Source: Parietichytrium sp. I65-24A (Eukaryota; Sar; Bigyra; Thraustochytrida; Thraustochytriidae). From it: a stretch of DNA of 64,000 bases. The position numbers were made by a program, and so were the translations under genes. The DNA is taken from the NCBI GenBank assembly GCA_012862575.1, contig BLSF01000009.1, forward strand, positions 62,001-126,000, read 5' to 3'. Position 1 is the stretch's first letter. Every line of letters starts with the position of its first letter. The notes below the pieces were generated by a model, which did no database searches, was not told where the DNA came from, and saw nothing but the letters and a program-made list of their open reading frames with translations. This document shows, piece by piece, positions 10,637 to 22,840 of this stretch.

Positions 10637-12647
10637 GGGCTTCTCTCGTTTCCACGACGGTGCGTCGTCCTGTGTTGTGTTTGTCTTTCTTGTACGTTTG
10701 CCGCAAAAAATTATGTCGCATCTCCATTAGGCAAGAAGTTTACTTGCGTAATTGGAATAATTATTTCCCTCACATGCTCTAGCAAGCTCTACTCTAGAGA
10801 CCGGCCGATTAGCGCCAAAATTGAACCTATTTTGCTCTTGGTCTTGGGAGAAGGGCCTTATCATTTCGTTCATCTCCCTGCTGATGGGAGGGCAGCGGGC
10901 AGCGCAGGTAGCGCATACCAACATCACAACTTGATCACAACTTGCCGACGAGGAGTGCTGTTGCCAGCGGGAGCGAACGATAGTGAGCAGCTGCAATTCC
11001 TGCGTAGCGGGGTGTGCGGTTGCATAGGACGCACCATGGCACCTTAGGATGACCACCCATCACCTTGGGGCTCGCAGTGGCGACAAAATGCACTTCTTTC
11101 TTTCCCCTCACGACCGGGCTCCATGGCGCTACGATTCGAAGTTGGAAACATTGGAAACCGTCCGAGTCATCACCCCGTTCGAGTCTAAATAGTCTGAATC
11201 GTGGAGTTAGCTGAAAGTTCAACACTAGGTACCGGCACGGTTGCCAAATTGCCAAGCTGAGCTGAGCACAGTTTCTTCAACGGTCATATTCGACGAGCTT
11301 CTTAGCCTAATTGTTAATACACAGTACCAGTGCACGAATATAAAATCACGACATGCCAACTCGCGTTGTTTAATTGCCAAGCTCTCCAAATTCCAGTTTT
11401 TAGACCTGCTAAAGGAAAGGCTTTGTTGTTGAAATGACTGACGACTGAGGACAGAGCCTCAGCAGTCTTTCGAAAATGAATGATTGGCAATGATTGGCGC
11501 ATTTCTTCGCACCCCGCAAACCCCGCCTAACAAAATATCGAGAAGCACGAAAGAAAATCTATGTGTTTGTATCATCTCATTGTAACCGACGAAGTTTAGC
11601 AATGTTTTCCGGATCCTGTTTCGAACATCTATCTAGACTAGTTATTGCAATAGTAGCCAGTTACAGCTATTAGTAGAGAGAGCAAGAGGTCCAGCAGGAG
11701 AGCAGGAGCACGAGAGCCGGAGGAGGGTGGCCACGTGCTGCTTGTTTCCTCGTTTGTTTTGAACGTGCGAGCATTCAATTTTGAGATTGATTGAGACAAC
11801 TTAGACTAGACTGAGAGAAGATCACGCCTTTTTATTCATTTTACCATTCATTCTTTTAGTCATTCATCGAGCACAGCCCAACGTGGACAATTGGCCAGCG
11901 CCGGATGAATGAAAAATTCCTTTCGGTACTACCGGTACTGAGTACTGAGTACTCGAGTACTAAATTCAAACCTAAAACCAAGTCTCGCGCTTCTGTGAGT
12001 GTTTGTTTGACCACTTTGGCCACTGCAGTCACTGCACAATCCTGCACAGATCAGAATTCATTTCAGAAAACATCCAGTTCGAAAAGGACTCTCCAAAATC
12101 TCAACATCTATTATCCCCTCTCTTACTGACAGCCCTAGGATCCCAACAGCCAGCTGTAAGTAAATTTGCTCTGTTATTCGGTGAGCTAACTCGTGTTAGT
12201 AAGTCCCGCCACTACCAGACCGCCTTAAGAAGGGTGTGCGCGGTTGCGCTGCTTACTGTGCAAGTGGGCGGATCCTACCATTCATGCGTAGGTGACCATA
12301 TCCCCACCAGCTCCCTCGTAGTTGGCCAACGCGCTTGCAACAGCACTACGCATCGCGGTAGATCCTGGATAGGGATTGGAAGATACGGAGAGTAGAAGCT
12401 GATCAGAGGATTGAGAAGTAGTACTCAACACGAGTACTGTACTAGAGTACTTAGCCTTCGTGCTACGAGAGAGAGGATGTGCACTAGTGTAGCTGTTACC
12501 AGTATTATGTAGTACTGTACACGGACGCAGAAGAGACAGAAGAGTTTGCAAACAACATTGCAAGTGTCAGCAGACCCGAATCGCAAGCTCGAGTTGACGA
12601 GGAACACGGAGATTGGAGAGTTGTGAACGCAGAAAGACCTCGGAGAA
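10637..12647. other. 2 kb gene-free stretch
   Basis: No convincing gene on either strand; open frames are short and lack family signal. It contains clusters of AGTACT/ACCGGT-type palindromic words at about 11925-11960 and 12418-12450. It should also hold the promoters of the receptor (left) and of the thioredoxin-fold gene (right). Confidence 0.4.
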
Positions 12648-13049
12648 ATGTCTGTCGGCAAAAAGTTTGTGGACTTTTCCCTCACCGGGCTGGACGGCAA
12701 GTCCACCAAGCTCTCAAAGATTGCTGGCCGCGGAAAACCTACGGTGGTCATCTTTTACTCTTGCGATGCGCCAGAGTGCGCTCCTGCCTTGCAGGCTGCC
12801 GAGAATCAGGCGACCGCGAAGGAGCACATTGACTTTGTCCTCGTGGACCTCTCCGGCGACGCTTCTGGAAACCGCGACTTTTTGATCGAGCAGGCGATCC
12901 GCAAGTGCTTTGCGTACTCTGCCCGCTTGCCAAAGGGCTACAAGGTCAGAGATGGTGTTTATCCATACCACGTGGTTATTGATGAAGAAGGCAAGATTCT
13001 CCTCGCTTCGGAGGATGCCACCGATGATTACATTCAGTTGGTCGAATAA
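12648..13049 (+). CDS. small thioredoxin-fold/peroxiredoxin-like protein
   Basis: An intronless 133-residue protein. The N-terminus (GKKFVDFSLTGLDGKSTKLS) is typical of the AhpC/TSA and TlpA branch of the thioredoxin fold. A beta strand (PTVVIFYS) is followed by Cys39 and Cys44, spaced C-x4-C (CDAPEC) instead of the CxxC of thioredoxins. A later YPYHVVIDEEGK segment fits the cis-proline strand that normally faces the active site, and a third Cys lies near residue 88. The length fits one bare domain. No signal peptide is visible, so it is probably cytosolic. A thiol redox role is inferred; the odd Cys spacing leaves peroxidase versus disulfide reductase open. Confidence 0.75.
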   Translation: MSVGKKFVDFSLTGLDGKSTKLSKIAGRGKPTVVIFYSCDAPECAPALQAAENQATAKEHIDFVLVDLSGDASGNRDFLIEQAIRKCFAYSARLPKGYKVRDGVYPYHVVIDEEGKILLASEDATDDYIQLVE

Positions 13050-13288
13050 TGTTTTCATGCTGTATTGATTCTAAGATTTGTTGCTCGGCGTCTTCTCGGG
13101 GATATTTTCTTATTTGCGCTTTGCGCAGGCGGCCGTGGTGTGTGGCTTGAATAATAACAAAGTAAAATTTCACCTTTCAATTTCTTTCCTTGATCGGTCG
13201 GCTCTTTTGCCCGTTGACACCTTTGGATCTATGGTTGTTGTTTGCAATTACACCTTTATGACAGAGACAATCTATGACTTTGATTTCG

Positions 13289-14344
13289 TTAGCTTGACTT
13301 GATACGAAGATTGTCCAGCTTATATAAACCGTATTCTCGGCTGGCGAAAGCAACACTAAAATGACATGTTGGTCCAAAGATGAAGACCGCGAGGAGGTCT
13401 CGCCAGGTAAGGGGGTGTGATTCGCCCTTGCTTCGCATGTTGAAGGTTCCGGTGGCCATGTACGAGTTGACTGGCTGCATGGACTCTGCTTGAAGCCACA
13501 AGTAAGCTGCCAATATAGTGCACGCAAAATGAATGCCGAGGGTGATGCATGGTCCAGTGGCCGTTCCGTCTGCGATGAAGTCGGCGATGGAGTCGTAGAG
13601 GAAAAATCGACTTATGGACCTCAGGTGTACAAAGAGGCCGACGATGCCTAAAATTGCCCCATTGAAGAGCACGAGAAGATGGGCAAGCTGTCGGTCGCTC
13701 ACCTCTGCTGAGCGAGCCATACTGGTATCATATTGGCCCCTGGCCGAGCTATCGAATGCAAATGTGAGCGTCGGCAGCACCGGCAGTACCAGCCACAAAA
13801 GAAGCACCGGCGCAGAGAGTTTCCCGCCAGGATACGCCTCTGAAAATGCAGGCAAAAAAATGAAAAAGAACACCACGTCCACGATGACGCTCAGCACGAG
13901 ATACATGGCCCGCATGATGTGCAGCTGAAAGCTCGGCTCTGTGCGCGGGAGTTTCTTTTGCCCGCACCAATTTAACACCAGCAGAAATGCTGGGAATGCA
14001 CACCCCACGCCCAGGAGCCTCGCCACCAGCAGAAATAGCCCCACCACTTGCTGCGGCACTTTGGCGCCTGCTCTGGACGCCTCCACCAGCATACTCGCAC
14101 TCACCGTTGCGCCAAAGCACGCGAGCGACTCTGCCAGCGCTGCGCCAGCGTAGTTCTCCGTAGCCTCCGCATAGAATCTCGTCGCCGCCTCCGCGGTTCG
14201 GGCTCCGGCCGACAGCTTGTCTCGCTCGCTCTCGCCAGCGTATGGTCCGCCGCTAAGCATCCACGCGAGTCCTACGCCCGTGCCGCAAAGCCCTCCCAGC
14301 GCCAGCGCGCCGTACGCCACTGCCAGCGCTCTGCGCGTGCTCAT
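13289..14344 (-). CDS. polytopic membrane protein of unknown function
   Basis: About 351 residues from the ATG at 14344. The frame extends upstream without a nearer conserved start, but that part is Arg/Ser-rich and the MSTRRALAVAYGALALGG start fits better. About eight hydrophobic segments are visible, for example VVGLFLLVARLLGVGCAFPAF, AMYLVLSVIVDVVFFFIF and HLLVLFNGAILGIVGLFV. A charged loop with YAEATENYAG follows the first helix. I recognise no family. It is divergently transcribed from the secreted protein at 14748, so the two may share a promoter region. Confidence 0.6.
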   Translation of the reverse strand: MSTRRALAVAYGALALGGLCGTGVGLAWMLSGGPYAGESERDKLSAGARTAEAATRFYAEATENYAGAALAESLACFGATVSASMLVEASRAGAKVPQQVVGLFLLVARLLGVGCAFPAFLLVLNWCGQKKLPRTEPSFQLHIMRAMYLVLSVIVDVVFFFIFLPAFSEAYPGGKLSAPVLLLWLVLPVLPTLTFAFDSSARGQYDTSMARSAEVSDRQLAHLLVLFNGAILGIVGLFVHLRSISRFFLYDSIADFIADGTATGPCITLGIHFACTILAAYLWLQAESMQPVNSYMATGTFNMRSKGESHPLTWRDLLAVFIFGPTCHFSVAFASREYGLYKLDNLRIKSS

Positions 14345-14747
14345 CTTGCTCAATTCTGGCGCTTCTTCCAGCGATAGACAGCCGCCCTTCCCGCTCTTCC
14401 CCGTCCGTCCGTCCCGAAACCCAATCCACCGACCCCTCCACCGCTGCGCACTAGCTGGAAACAACCAGGCCTGTCTCAACTGGGAGAGCGGAACGCTTCT
14501 CGCGCCTCTCACGCTTCTCACGCTTCTCGCACAGGCCTCACGCACAGAATAGACAGACAGATATTGACAAGATTTGGCAAACTTGGCACCTGCCAGTCCT
14601 GCCAGGGTCTGCTCGAACGACCAGTTGGGCCCGCGCGGGAGACCGGTTGTCCGCCCGAGTCCGTCGTCTCAGAGGCTCGCGTGGGTGCGTGTGGATGTGC
14701 GTGGTTTCTCCGCCAGCTCGGAAGGATTGAGTGAAAGGGCAGGGAGG
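14345..14747. promoter_or_regulatory. shared intergenic region of a divergent gene pair
   Basis: About 400 bp separate the start codons of two oppositely oriented genes, so both promoters must lie here unless 5'UTRs extend further. It is GC-rich; no clear core element is seen. Confidence 0.4.
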
Positions 14748-15410
14748 ATGCAGCGGTGCGCGGCGACCTTGGTGGCGTTGGCGGTGTTGGGCGCAGAGCT
14801 AGCGACTGTGTGCTCGAGCGCGACGCCAGCCGAGCTGGTTCTGGAGAGTTTGCGACGGTCGTCGCAGTCTGGCGTGTATGAATCTCTGGTTGACAGTGGT
14901 TGCTCGTGGGAGGCAGTGCAGGGCGACGGTGGAGCGGGTGAACTTGCGAGCACGAAGGTGAAATGCTCGCTCACTAGCTCTGCTTTAGAAGGCTGGCGCG
15001 CAGAGCTAGACGCAGTGCTGATGGAGGACAAGGCATCGGGGCGGCCCGTGAGCGTGGCGATTGGGAGCCTGCCGCAGTTCCCGCCGGCAATGGTCAAGGA
15101 GTGGAATAAACGCAAAGTGCGAGAAGCGCGGCTGCAACGGGAGGCTAGCTTTGAGAGACTTGAGCACGGATTTGCGAAGCAGCAGGCGCGTGAGGCTGCA
15201 GCGATGGCTGTGATAGGCGACGTGGCTGGGTTGCAGAGCCTGATGGAGAAGCTGACGGCTGTTACATTGCAGCAAGTGAAGAAGGCGCTTCGAGAGATGG
15301 GATCCGCCGAATTAGCCCTGGAGCTGCTGGAACAGGAGGTTATGCGGCGGCTTAGTCGTGCGGAAAAATTTGAGCTTGGGCTTTATAGCGCTCGTGAATC
15401 TGGCCTGTAG
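14748..15410 (+). CDS. predicted secreted helical protein, unknown
   Basis: About 220 residues from the ATG at 14748, chosen because it begins a good signal peptide (MQRCAATLVALAVLGAELA). The frame is open further upstream but only from a non-ATG codon. Two Cys (within SGCSW and VKCSL) may form a disulfide. The C-terminal half is strongly helical and charged (KRKVREARLQREASFERLEH and LEKLTAVT-type segments), possibly coiled coil. No family recognised. The signal peptide, and hence secretion, is the only functional clue. Confidence 0.55.
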   Translation: MQRCAATLVALAVLGAELATVCSSATPAELVLESLRRSSQSGVYESLVDSGCSWEAVQGDGGAGELASTKVKCSLTSSALEGWRAELDAVLMEDKASGRPVSVAIGSLPQFPPAMVKEWNKRKVREARLQREASFERLEHGFAKQQAREAAAMAVIGDVAGLQSLMEKLTAVTLQQVKKALREMGSAELALELLEQEVMRRLSRAEKFELGLYSARESGL

Positions 15411-15761
15411 CCCCCTTCTCAATGTATTCAATGTATCGGCCCCAAAAGCGCTGATCAATTTGTATGCGACCATGTAAATTTCATGTTTAAGTAAGAAGTG
15501 GAGAGATACAAGAAAGTTTGCTACAGTCTCGCACATGGCTCATCATACCAATGTTATGTTTCTTTGTCTGGACGATTTTGCTGCTCAGACAGCGCGTGAA
15601 GGCAAACCAGTTCAATGTGCCGACGGAAAAAGAAAGAGAGCAAGCTCGAAATACTGTGTGAACTAAGACCCACCATCAAATCGAATTGAGATCCATCCCT
15701 TCGGACTAGCTGTAAAACCCAATAATTGATATGCCGAATTCAAGGCAACCGGGCTGGTTCT
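15411..15761. other. convergent intergenic gap
   Basis: About 350 bp between the stop codons of the secreted protein gene and RPB7. Only 3'UTRs are expected; no feature seen. Confidence 0.4.
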
Positions 15762-16421
15762 CTAAGCTTCGTCGACAGATACAAGGCCAAGATAATCGTC
15801 TTTGATAGTGCCCACAGCACTGATTGTGTTTTGATCAAATTTGATATTCTTGAGACGAAGGCGGACTCCACAACCTGCCCTAATTTCCACTTCCTTATCA
15901 TCAGAAATCCATGCAGATCGCTCATGGTCAAATTTCTTGACATCATCAGGCATCATGTGCCTGGAGACGAAAATATTAAGTGGGCCAGCTTTGCAAAAGA
16001 ATCCATGGTCCAGGGCAGTTGTCACCACCGCGTCCAGAACTTCGTGGTTGAATGGTCGAAAAACGATCGCTTGAAATTTCACCTTGTAAGTCGTCTGCCC
16101 TGTGGAGTCCTCTATCTTTCCCTTGCTAATATCCTCGTCCCTGATCTCGGTAATGTACACAACGTAGCCATACTTGCCCAGCGCGGTGCCCTCCACCGAC
16201 GAGCGCAGCCGCTCTCTGATCTTTTCTCTCAAAAGCGGGCCAAAGTCCGGCGGGTTCATCGCCAGGTCCTCTGTAAACTGCTTCTTCGCTCCGCAAAAAC
16301 ATTGACAACAATTACAACAATGTCAACAACAACATGGTTAACAACCGCCACAAATCAAGCAGTCAGCCTTTCACCGAATCTGCTCCCGCCCATTTTCCAG
16401 TAAACTTACTAAGAAAAACAT
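15762..16421 (-). CDS. POLR2G: RNA polymerase II subunit RPB7
   Basis: Two exons: a 12-nt first exon 16410-16421 encoding MFFL, then 15762-16283, joined across a 126-bp intron (GTAAGT donor, GCGAAG acceptor). The 177-residue product is near the usual ~171. The tiny first exon restores the conserved MFF start, and the spacing to DFGP (residues 17-20) then matches the family exactly. The N-terminal RNP-like domain carries GKYGYVVYITEI and VKFQAIVFRPF. The C-terminal OB domain carries GPLNIFVSRHMMPDD and ends with the family signature DDYLGLVS. RPB7 pairs with RPB4 to form the polymerase stalk that binds nascent RNA. An AG three bases downstream would give a product one residue shorter. Confidence 0.95.
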
Positions 16422-19400
16422 CTTCGCCTCTGGGTATACTTGAACACGCTTCTTATGTTGCCGCGTACCCTCCTGCGCGCTGAGTACCCTCGGACACTAC
16501 AAAGGACGTACGTGCTATATCTTCCAACCTAGAGGAAACTATATAGTCGTAGTTAGGGTAAAAGGGAGTGGGGTAGAAGAGAACAAGTGAACAGCTCCAT
16601 GGGTTCCTCTGGCACTTCGAAACTCACTGTCAGTTCAATTCAGAATTCAGAATTTAGAAGATGTGGTCACCTTCCTGACAACCGCCCCGGAAAATGCCGC
16701 CGACAATCTTCAACGTTACTTCAAGTCCCGTGCGTCAATCGCTAGATACCTACTTGCCCTTGTCCATAACGAACCTCGCTCAGAGATCCAAAAGCTCAAA
16801 ACACTTGCAGACGACAAGCAGAAGGACTTTCTTCAGCGCGCCATCGGAATTCAAGGAACCTGTTCTGGTTGCGGGCGGCCCGCTCGCTTGAGTTTCATAG
16901 TTGTCACTACCGGTTCTTGCATTGCATGATCGAACCCACCAGTTCTTGTTTGTAATATCTAAAGGAAAATATGCTTATGTCAAGGTACCGATCTTACAGA
17001 AATTCCGTGTTAACTGAATTCTGTAAAATCAGCACAGAACGTCGGTGCTGGGTTCCAGTGAAGGACGAACAGACGTCGGCACAGTTCTCCGCGTGGATAC
17101 GTTTGGAAGGGCTGGTCATTTGGAATCCATTAGATGGAAATGCGAAGCTCAGAGATTACGATCAGTTTTCTTCACGAAGCGCAACCCCTGCCTGTGTCAT
17201 GAGTCTGGAGCCCTCTGGTGTTGCTCCAAGTGGAGCCACGAAGTGCAGCGTAAACGAGCCCTATCGAAAGGTGGGGTGGTGTTACTCAGACTCTGATCGG
17301 CCGAGGAACCCAAACAAAAGGGACACAAGGGGATTCTTGTCAACAGAACCAACACAGCCATGCACAACCAGCCCGCCCCACCAGGGCCCTTATTGTCAAC
17401 GAGTCTGTTGCGCTACACAACTCTGACGATGCGCCAATTCCTAACCGAAAGCGCATAGCTAGTTCGTGGTCAAGGATCGTCGTGTTTTCCCATTCGATAT
17501 CGTTTGTGAAAGCAGTTCACCCACTTGGATACTTTTGGGCTCTCATTTCAAGTCTTTCCTGGGAAATCCTTGCCTCTGCATCTTGTGTCAATCCGAGCAG
17601 AGCGCGATGGCTCGCTTTGCAGAACGCCACGGTGCGAGTGTACTGAATAGAGTCGCATTCTCGTTTATGATTCGAAAGGTCGGGTGAATGTGCAACATCT
17701 CTGGTCTTTAATTAAAAACCAAACCACCTCCGAATCCCGAAACGCCAAGATCTGCCACGTACAGACTTATAATTTGCAGCTCACAGCTCTTGCAGTTTTG
17801 ATTGCTCGACAGACTCTGTTGCGTTAGCGAGGAGGAGCTGCGACATTAAAGAATGTCAGATGCCAGGGTAAGCTTCATTGCCATAATTAACGGTTGAGGA
17901 AATCAGATTGGGAATCGCTGGTGGGAGCAGAAAGCAAGCTGAGAAACACACGCGTCAAGCGAATGCTTGGGGTGGGGATATTCCTGACACGCAGTAGTAA
18001 TGTTTCCCTCTTTCGGGAAATTTGTGACTTTGTCATGAATAAAAATTACAGTTCAGTTTTAAACAAACAAAGAAAAACTCAAAGTCAATTGAACATTCGC
18101 TCTTTCGGGAATATCTACGACCCCAAATCTCCTTACACTGTAAGCTGTGGTCAACGGCAGCTTTTCACTCACAAGGGCGCATTGCTTCATGAGAACTATT
18201 GCTCTCAGTGTCACGAAGAAGAGAATGTCTACGACATCTGGCACTTCTTTTGGCGGTTACGAATAGATCGGTTCAAACGATGAACTGTAAGAGACTTGAA
18301 AGTAGTATTCTTTGCGATGTTTTCCAGAGGAGTGTCGCAAAGAAGGGCATACGGACAGTAGAAACCAAGTGCCAGGAAAGAGGACAGTGTCAATGAATGG
18401 CTGTTGCTTCTATTTAGCCGACCAAGTTCGGGTGCGAATTTGGCGAATCAAGACTGTGTGGAACTCGAATGAAATTTCAAACTTGGCCACCTTGTTTGTT
18501 GTCAACGATCCAGGTCAGTACCGGCACGAGCATACGATTCAACAGACGCAGTGGGTGCAAACTGCTTTCCCAGCCGCGAGCACCTTGAGGTCACATCCAT
18601 ATCCGTAGTGGGTACTCAGTACATGAGAGTTGTCGCAGAATGCAGCTGCAGAACTGAAAGTACTTGAGCCAAAACTTCAAGAATTGGGAACTCTTGCCTA
18701 TGATGTTCCTCACAAATTGTGTTGGAAGCGGATGCCTGGAGCCAACTGCATCACCCCACGTCGGTCGGCGGATCACCAATTACCGACGACAGTACTCAGA
18801 TCTCACAGTCAGTACCAATGTGAATCTAAAACGAGCACAGACGAAGAGAGGGGTACTGACTACCAGTACTGGTACTCTACAACGTATGAATGACCCGAGC
18901 AATTTTGTGACCTTCGAAATCTTCGAATCTCTCTCAAAGTCAATCAAAACGTTTTCATTGAACAATAACTGTTTCTTGTTTTGACACACCATCACCACTG
19001 TACAGACTGCTGTGAGGACTGAGTACATAGCCCTCCAACGTGTGTAGAGGCGTAGAGTGCAGGAAGTGTCCCATAACGCCGAGTGCAATTTCCGTAAGCG
19101 GACTGAGAGAGAACCTGTCCCCCAACGCCCGCGACAATACTGACGTTCGCATCGCGACAGTGACGTTCATCGAAGTGAGCGATGGTCTTCTCTGAAGTTC
19201 TCAGGACTACAATTATCGTGCTCTGTTCAGGAAGTGGAAGCGTTTAGCAGTGAAGGTTGAATGCTGTCGAAACCTAAGACTCATTCTTCTTCACGTGGAA
19301 CTTGCTCCCCATCAAATAGACAGACGCAACCTCCTCACATCTGCTCCGCTCCCAAAATGTCGCGCCCTTGCAAGTTCATTGAAGGGGTCGCGATCCAATA

Positions 19401-22400
19401 CTGTAGAGTATTTGCTTCCAACTTACCTGCTAAATTCTAAGCTCAGCCAAATTTCATTGTCCCAAGACGTCGTCCCACACTATTGCTCTGTTCTACAGTA
19501 TTATTCTGCAGCGAGTGAAAGACACTCTCGTCAGTCCTTCTGCTTTTTTGCAAATAACCGGCACTGACAATTGCAGGTTTCACTGCCAGCTTAGGACAAG
19601 CCCTCCTCGTAACAACGTGGCAAATTTGAATGGTGAAACGGTTTTCTCTGATGATGAAACGTTTTAGACTACTTGGCACAGTATAGCACTGTTCTGATGT
19701 TGAAGATGATGACGATGATGATGTCCTTTCGGTTGTGTTTTTTCTGTTCTGATTGCGGTGCTGGTACAGCATAGGATCGTCACACCTTGGCAGCTAAACG
19801 GAGTTCAGAGAATGCAGATCCGAGCCAGAAGCTCATGAGAAGTGGCCCGCTCGGCTGGTTAGATTCGTTCTCACTCTTCACTTGCCTCCATTTACCTTCA
19901 CTTTACAGTCTATGTATGCGAGCCGCGTTTGGCAGCGCTGCATACTTCACATGGTTGCAGGACGCACTTCATTTGTTTGAGAAACAAGACGACATGCTCA
20001 GAACGTTGACTGCACTCATCAACTTCTTGAGACGAGACTTGAAGTATCTAATGCATTGTAGCAGATAAGAGTCGAGGCACGTGGTGGTCTTCTGCAGGAG
20101 TGAAGGTTGATGAAAATGAACTCACTGTGAAGATGATTGACCTCACTCGAGTGCCAACAGCAGCCGAAAGACTCTGAGGAGATTGTGTTTGAGTAGTAGG
20201 TGCAGAATGGATGCTAAAATATAGGATTAGGTTTTTCTGACTGTGTCAACTCAATTTGGACAAAAAGAGAATCACAAAAATGTGGGCATCGTTTTCAGTA
20301 ATCTGATTTTTACGCACTGTGAATTCTGTTCCCGAATTTGATTTACTTTTAAACAGTGGATCGATCAACTTCGGCCCTTCAGCTCGGCTCAAACCTTGAA
20401 AAGCGCCTTGCTTCACAACGAAAAAACTTTTTCGCGGAGTGCTGAGTCTTCGTCCCCCTTTCTAACAGAAAGAGACATCCCACCCACAACCCAAAAACAA
20501 TCCCTTCTTCATGGCTGGGCACTGTCGTATGTGAGACGGCACTAGTCTCTAGCTAGTGCTGACATGGAGCACTTCCTTGTGTGTTGTTGAACAACGTGCT
20601 TCCTTGGTTTCGTTGGGCGAGAATAAGACGAAAAAATTCAGCGTCTCGAGAAGTGCTTTTCAAAAAGGAGTCGTACGTCTCTTCGTCAGCCTTGCATCTA
20701 CTACCTTGCCAGAGAACTGAACAGCAAACGAGCAGGTTCCAGAGCGAAAGAGAGCGATATAGTGAGCAGCGCTAATCAATTCCCATCACGGGGGGTTCAG
20801 TTGGCTTCATGCAAGGGCAGAGAAACTGCAACATCGAAATCAACTCAAACATCCCATTAAACACTGCGATGCTTGCTTGCCCTTGCAAGACCAACTTGGC
20901 GCGTCAGTTGATTGCTTCCTCACCGCATGCCCTCGTCTGCCATGTGCGTCAGCCAAAGTCAAACGTGCCAAGCAACAACTATAACAACAACACCGAACGA
21001 GAGAACGGGGCGGGCGTTACTGGCGGCAATTCATGCTAGCCTCGCAGCGTAGCTGGACTGGTAGCCAGCGTATGACACGACATGCTCCATTCGCAATCAA
21101 TTCATTCAATCGTGAGGGGCACTCCTCCTTCCTATCTGCCTCCCTACCATCCGCTCTCTACCTTGCTGAATTCTTTTGTTTATTCCTAACTGTAGCGTAG
21201 AAGGGACTAATTTGGTACCGTGAATGGGGCGCAGTGGCCCACATTGCGCTGATCGAGTCTACTGTTTGTTTGATGAATGGCCCGTAATAGCCCTCTCGTC
21301 CCTCCCAGGAGCTCCAACGTCCGCATCGCATTGTACTAGCACTGTAGAAGTCTGCCCTACTTCGACGCTCTCTCATTTGCATCTGCGCTGCTAGTGTTTT
21401 TTTTTTTCAACTTGAGAAAAACTGTAAATAAAGAGAACTTCCTTTGTTTTCAGCTTAGCTATGATGTGCTCCCGATCCCCTCCCTTTGCTTTCAAAAAAC
21501 AAGTTCGCGATGGAAACTACGCCTGGTTGTCGGCAAAAATGGTAGTTCAGGAGGCCACTCACATACTAACTGCGAGAAACTGTTCTGAGAAGCTTTCGCC
21601 AGGTAATTTTCACAGCGTTTTTCTCCTTCTCTTTTCCTTTTCCTTTTCAGAGTGTCATGGCTGTCGTGGCCGTCCAAGTCAAACGACGCTGTGCTCAGAG
21701 AAGAACGCCAAGAGCAATAGTGCAAGCCATGTAACCTAGCCATTTGAGACGCGTCCCGATGGGTGCCCCAATAAAATGGTTCTTTGCGAAACAATTAGTT
21801 CAGTGCCGGCCGCCTTTTTTAGCCCTCGCGGCCCTGATCCCGGCGAACGCTGAGACACAGCTGCCAGCAGCCAGCGCTAGTGCCAGTGTCGTAGTGCAGT
21901 GCCAATGAAGTGAACGGAGCTCTGGATCACTCACTGTAAATAAAGTTGCACTTCTTCGCGGAGATGGCTGAAAGCCCTACCTGCTATGCATGGAAGGTTG
22001 TCGTCCTGAGCGACTTTTCTGTACGAAAATAGTTCATCTTTAGTCAGCTTTTCATGCATTTCGAGTCGGTCGGCATGCCACCCTGCTCACCCTGCGCAGC
22101 GGTTGGCGGAAAGCAAGGGAGTATGCTCCCCTTTGACAGAAGCGTCCAAGGTTTGCAAGTGTTGATTCGCTTCTACTCGCTGGCGATCGATTTTAGCCAG
22201 CCCAATGCGAGCGCTGGTAATCTGTCAACCACAAAGGAACCGAATACCGGTGTTATGTTGGGAGAAAGAAGACACCGCAACATAGCAGTTCACAAGTTTT
22301 AGGTCAAAGTTTGCTTTCTCGCACCGCAGCAGAGCTGCGAACGAATCGTACTTTTTTTTCACTGTGCGCAAGAAGGTCTGAACCATGTTCCTACGGCTTT

Positions 22401-22696
22401 GTCTAAAAGTAAAAAGTTTCTGACTGTGAAGAATGAAGATGTTATGTTCATCAAAAGAGAGAGGGCACCCCCCACTATGGCAGAGGTTACAGCTGCTCAC
22501 TATCGTTCGCCTCCGCTGGAAGGGAAGAAAAGAAGCCTACAACAGAGGAGGCACATAACCAAGAGGTTGGCCCTTAGCGTCCAAGCAAAGTTGCTCATTC
22601 ACCCTCTGTCGATGAAGGACGATGAAAGTCGACGAAGGCGCTGGCGAACTTCGGCACAAAGAAGATGAAAGGCAGAATGGAGAGAGCAGGCGGGAA

Positions 22697-22730
22697 GAAG
22701 AACGAAGAACGAAGAACGAAGAACGAAGAA
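22697..22730. repeat. 7-bp tandem repeat (GAAGAAC)x~5
   Basis: Nearly five perfect units, followed by purine-rich GGAGAAAGG units up to about 22760. Confidence 0.8.
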
Positions 22731-22820
22731 AGAGAGGAGAAAGGGAGGAGAAAGGGAGAACCTCCCCATAAATTGACCAAAATAGATAAGCGAGCGAACG
22801 GTTACTTTGGCTACTGGAGG

Positions 22821-22840
22821 TGAGCTGAGCTGAGCTGAGC
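22821..22840. repeat. 5-bp tandem repeat (TGAGC)x4
   Basis: Four perfect TGAGC units in gene-free DNA about 600 bp upstream of the kinase gene. Confidence 0.75.

Noticed and set aside
17894-18283. 129-codon plus-strand frame in the gene-poor block
   Set aside because: Has two CxxC-like Cys near the end but no recognisable domain and no start or promoter context; not above chance.
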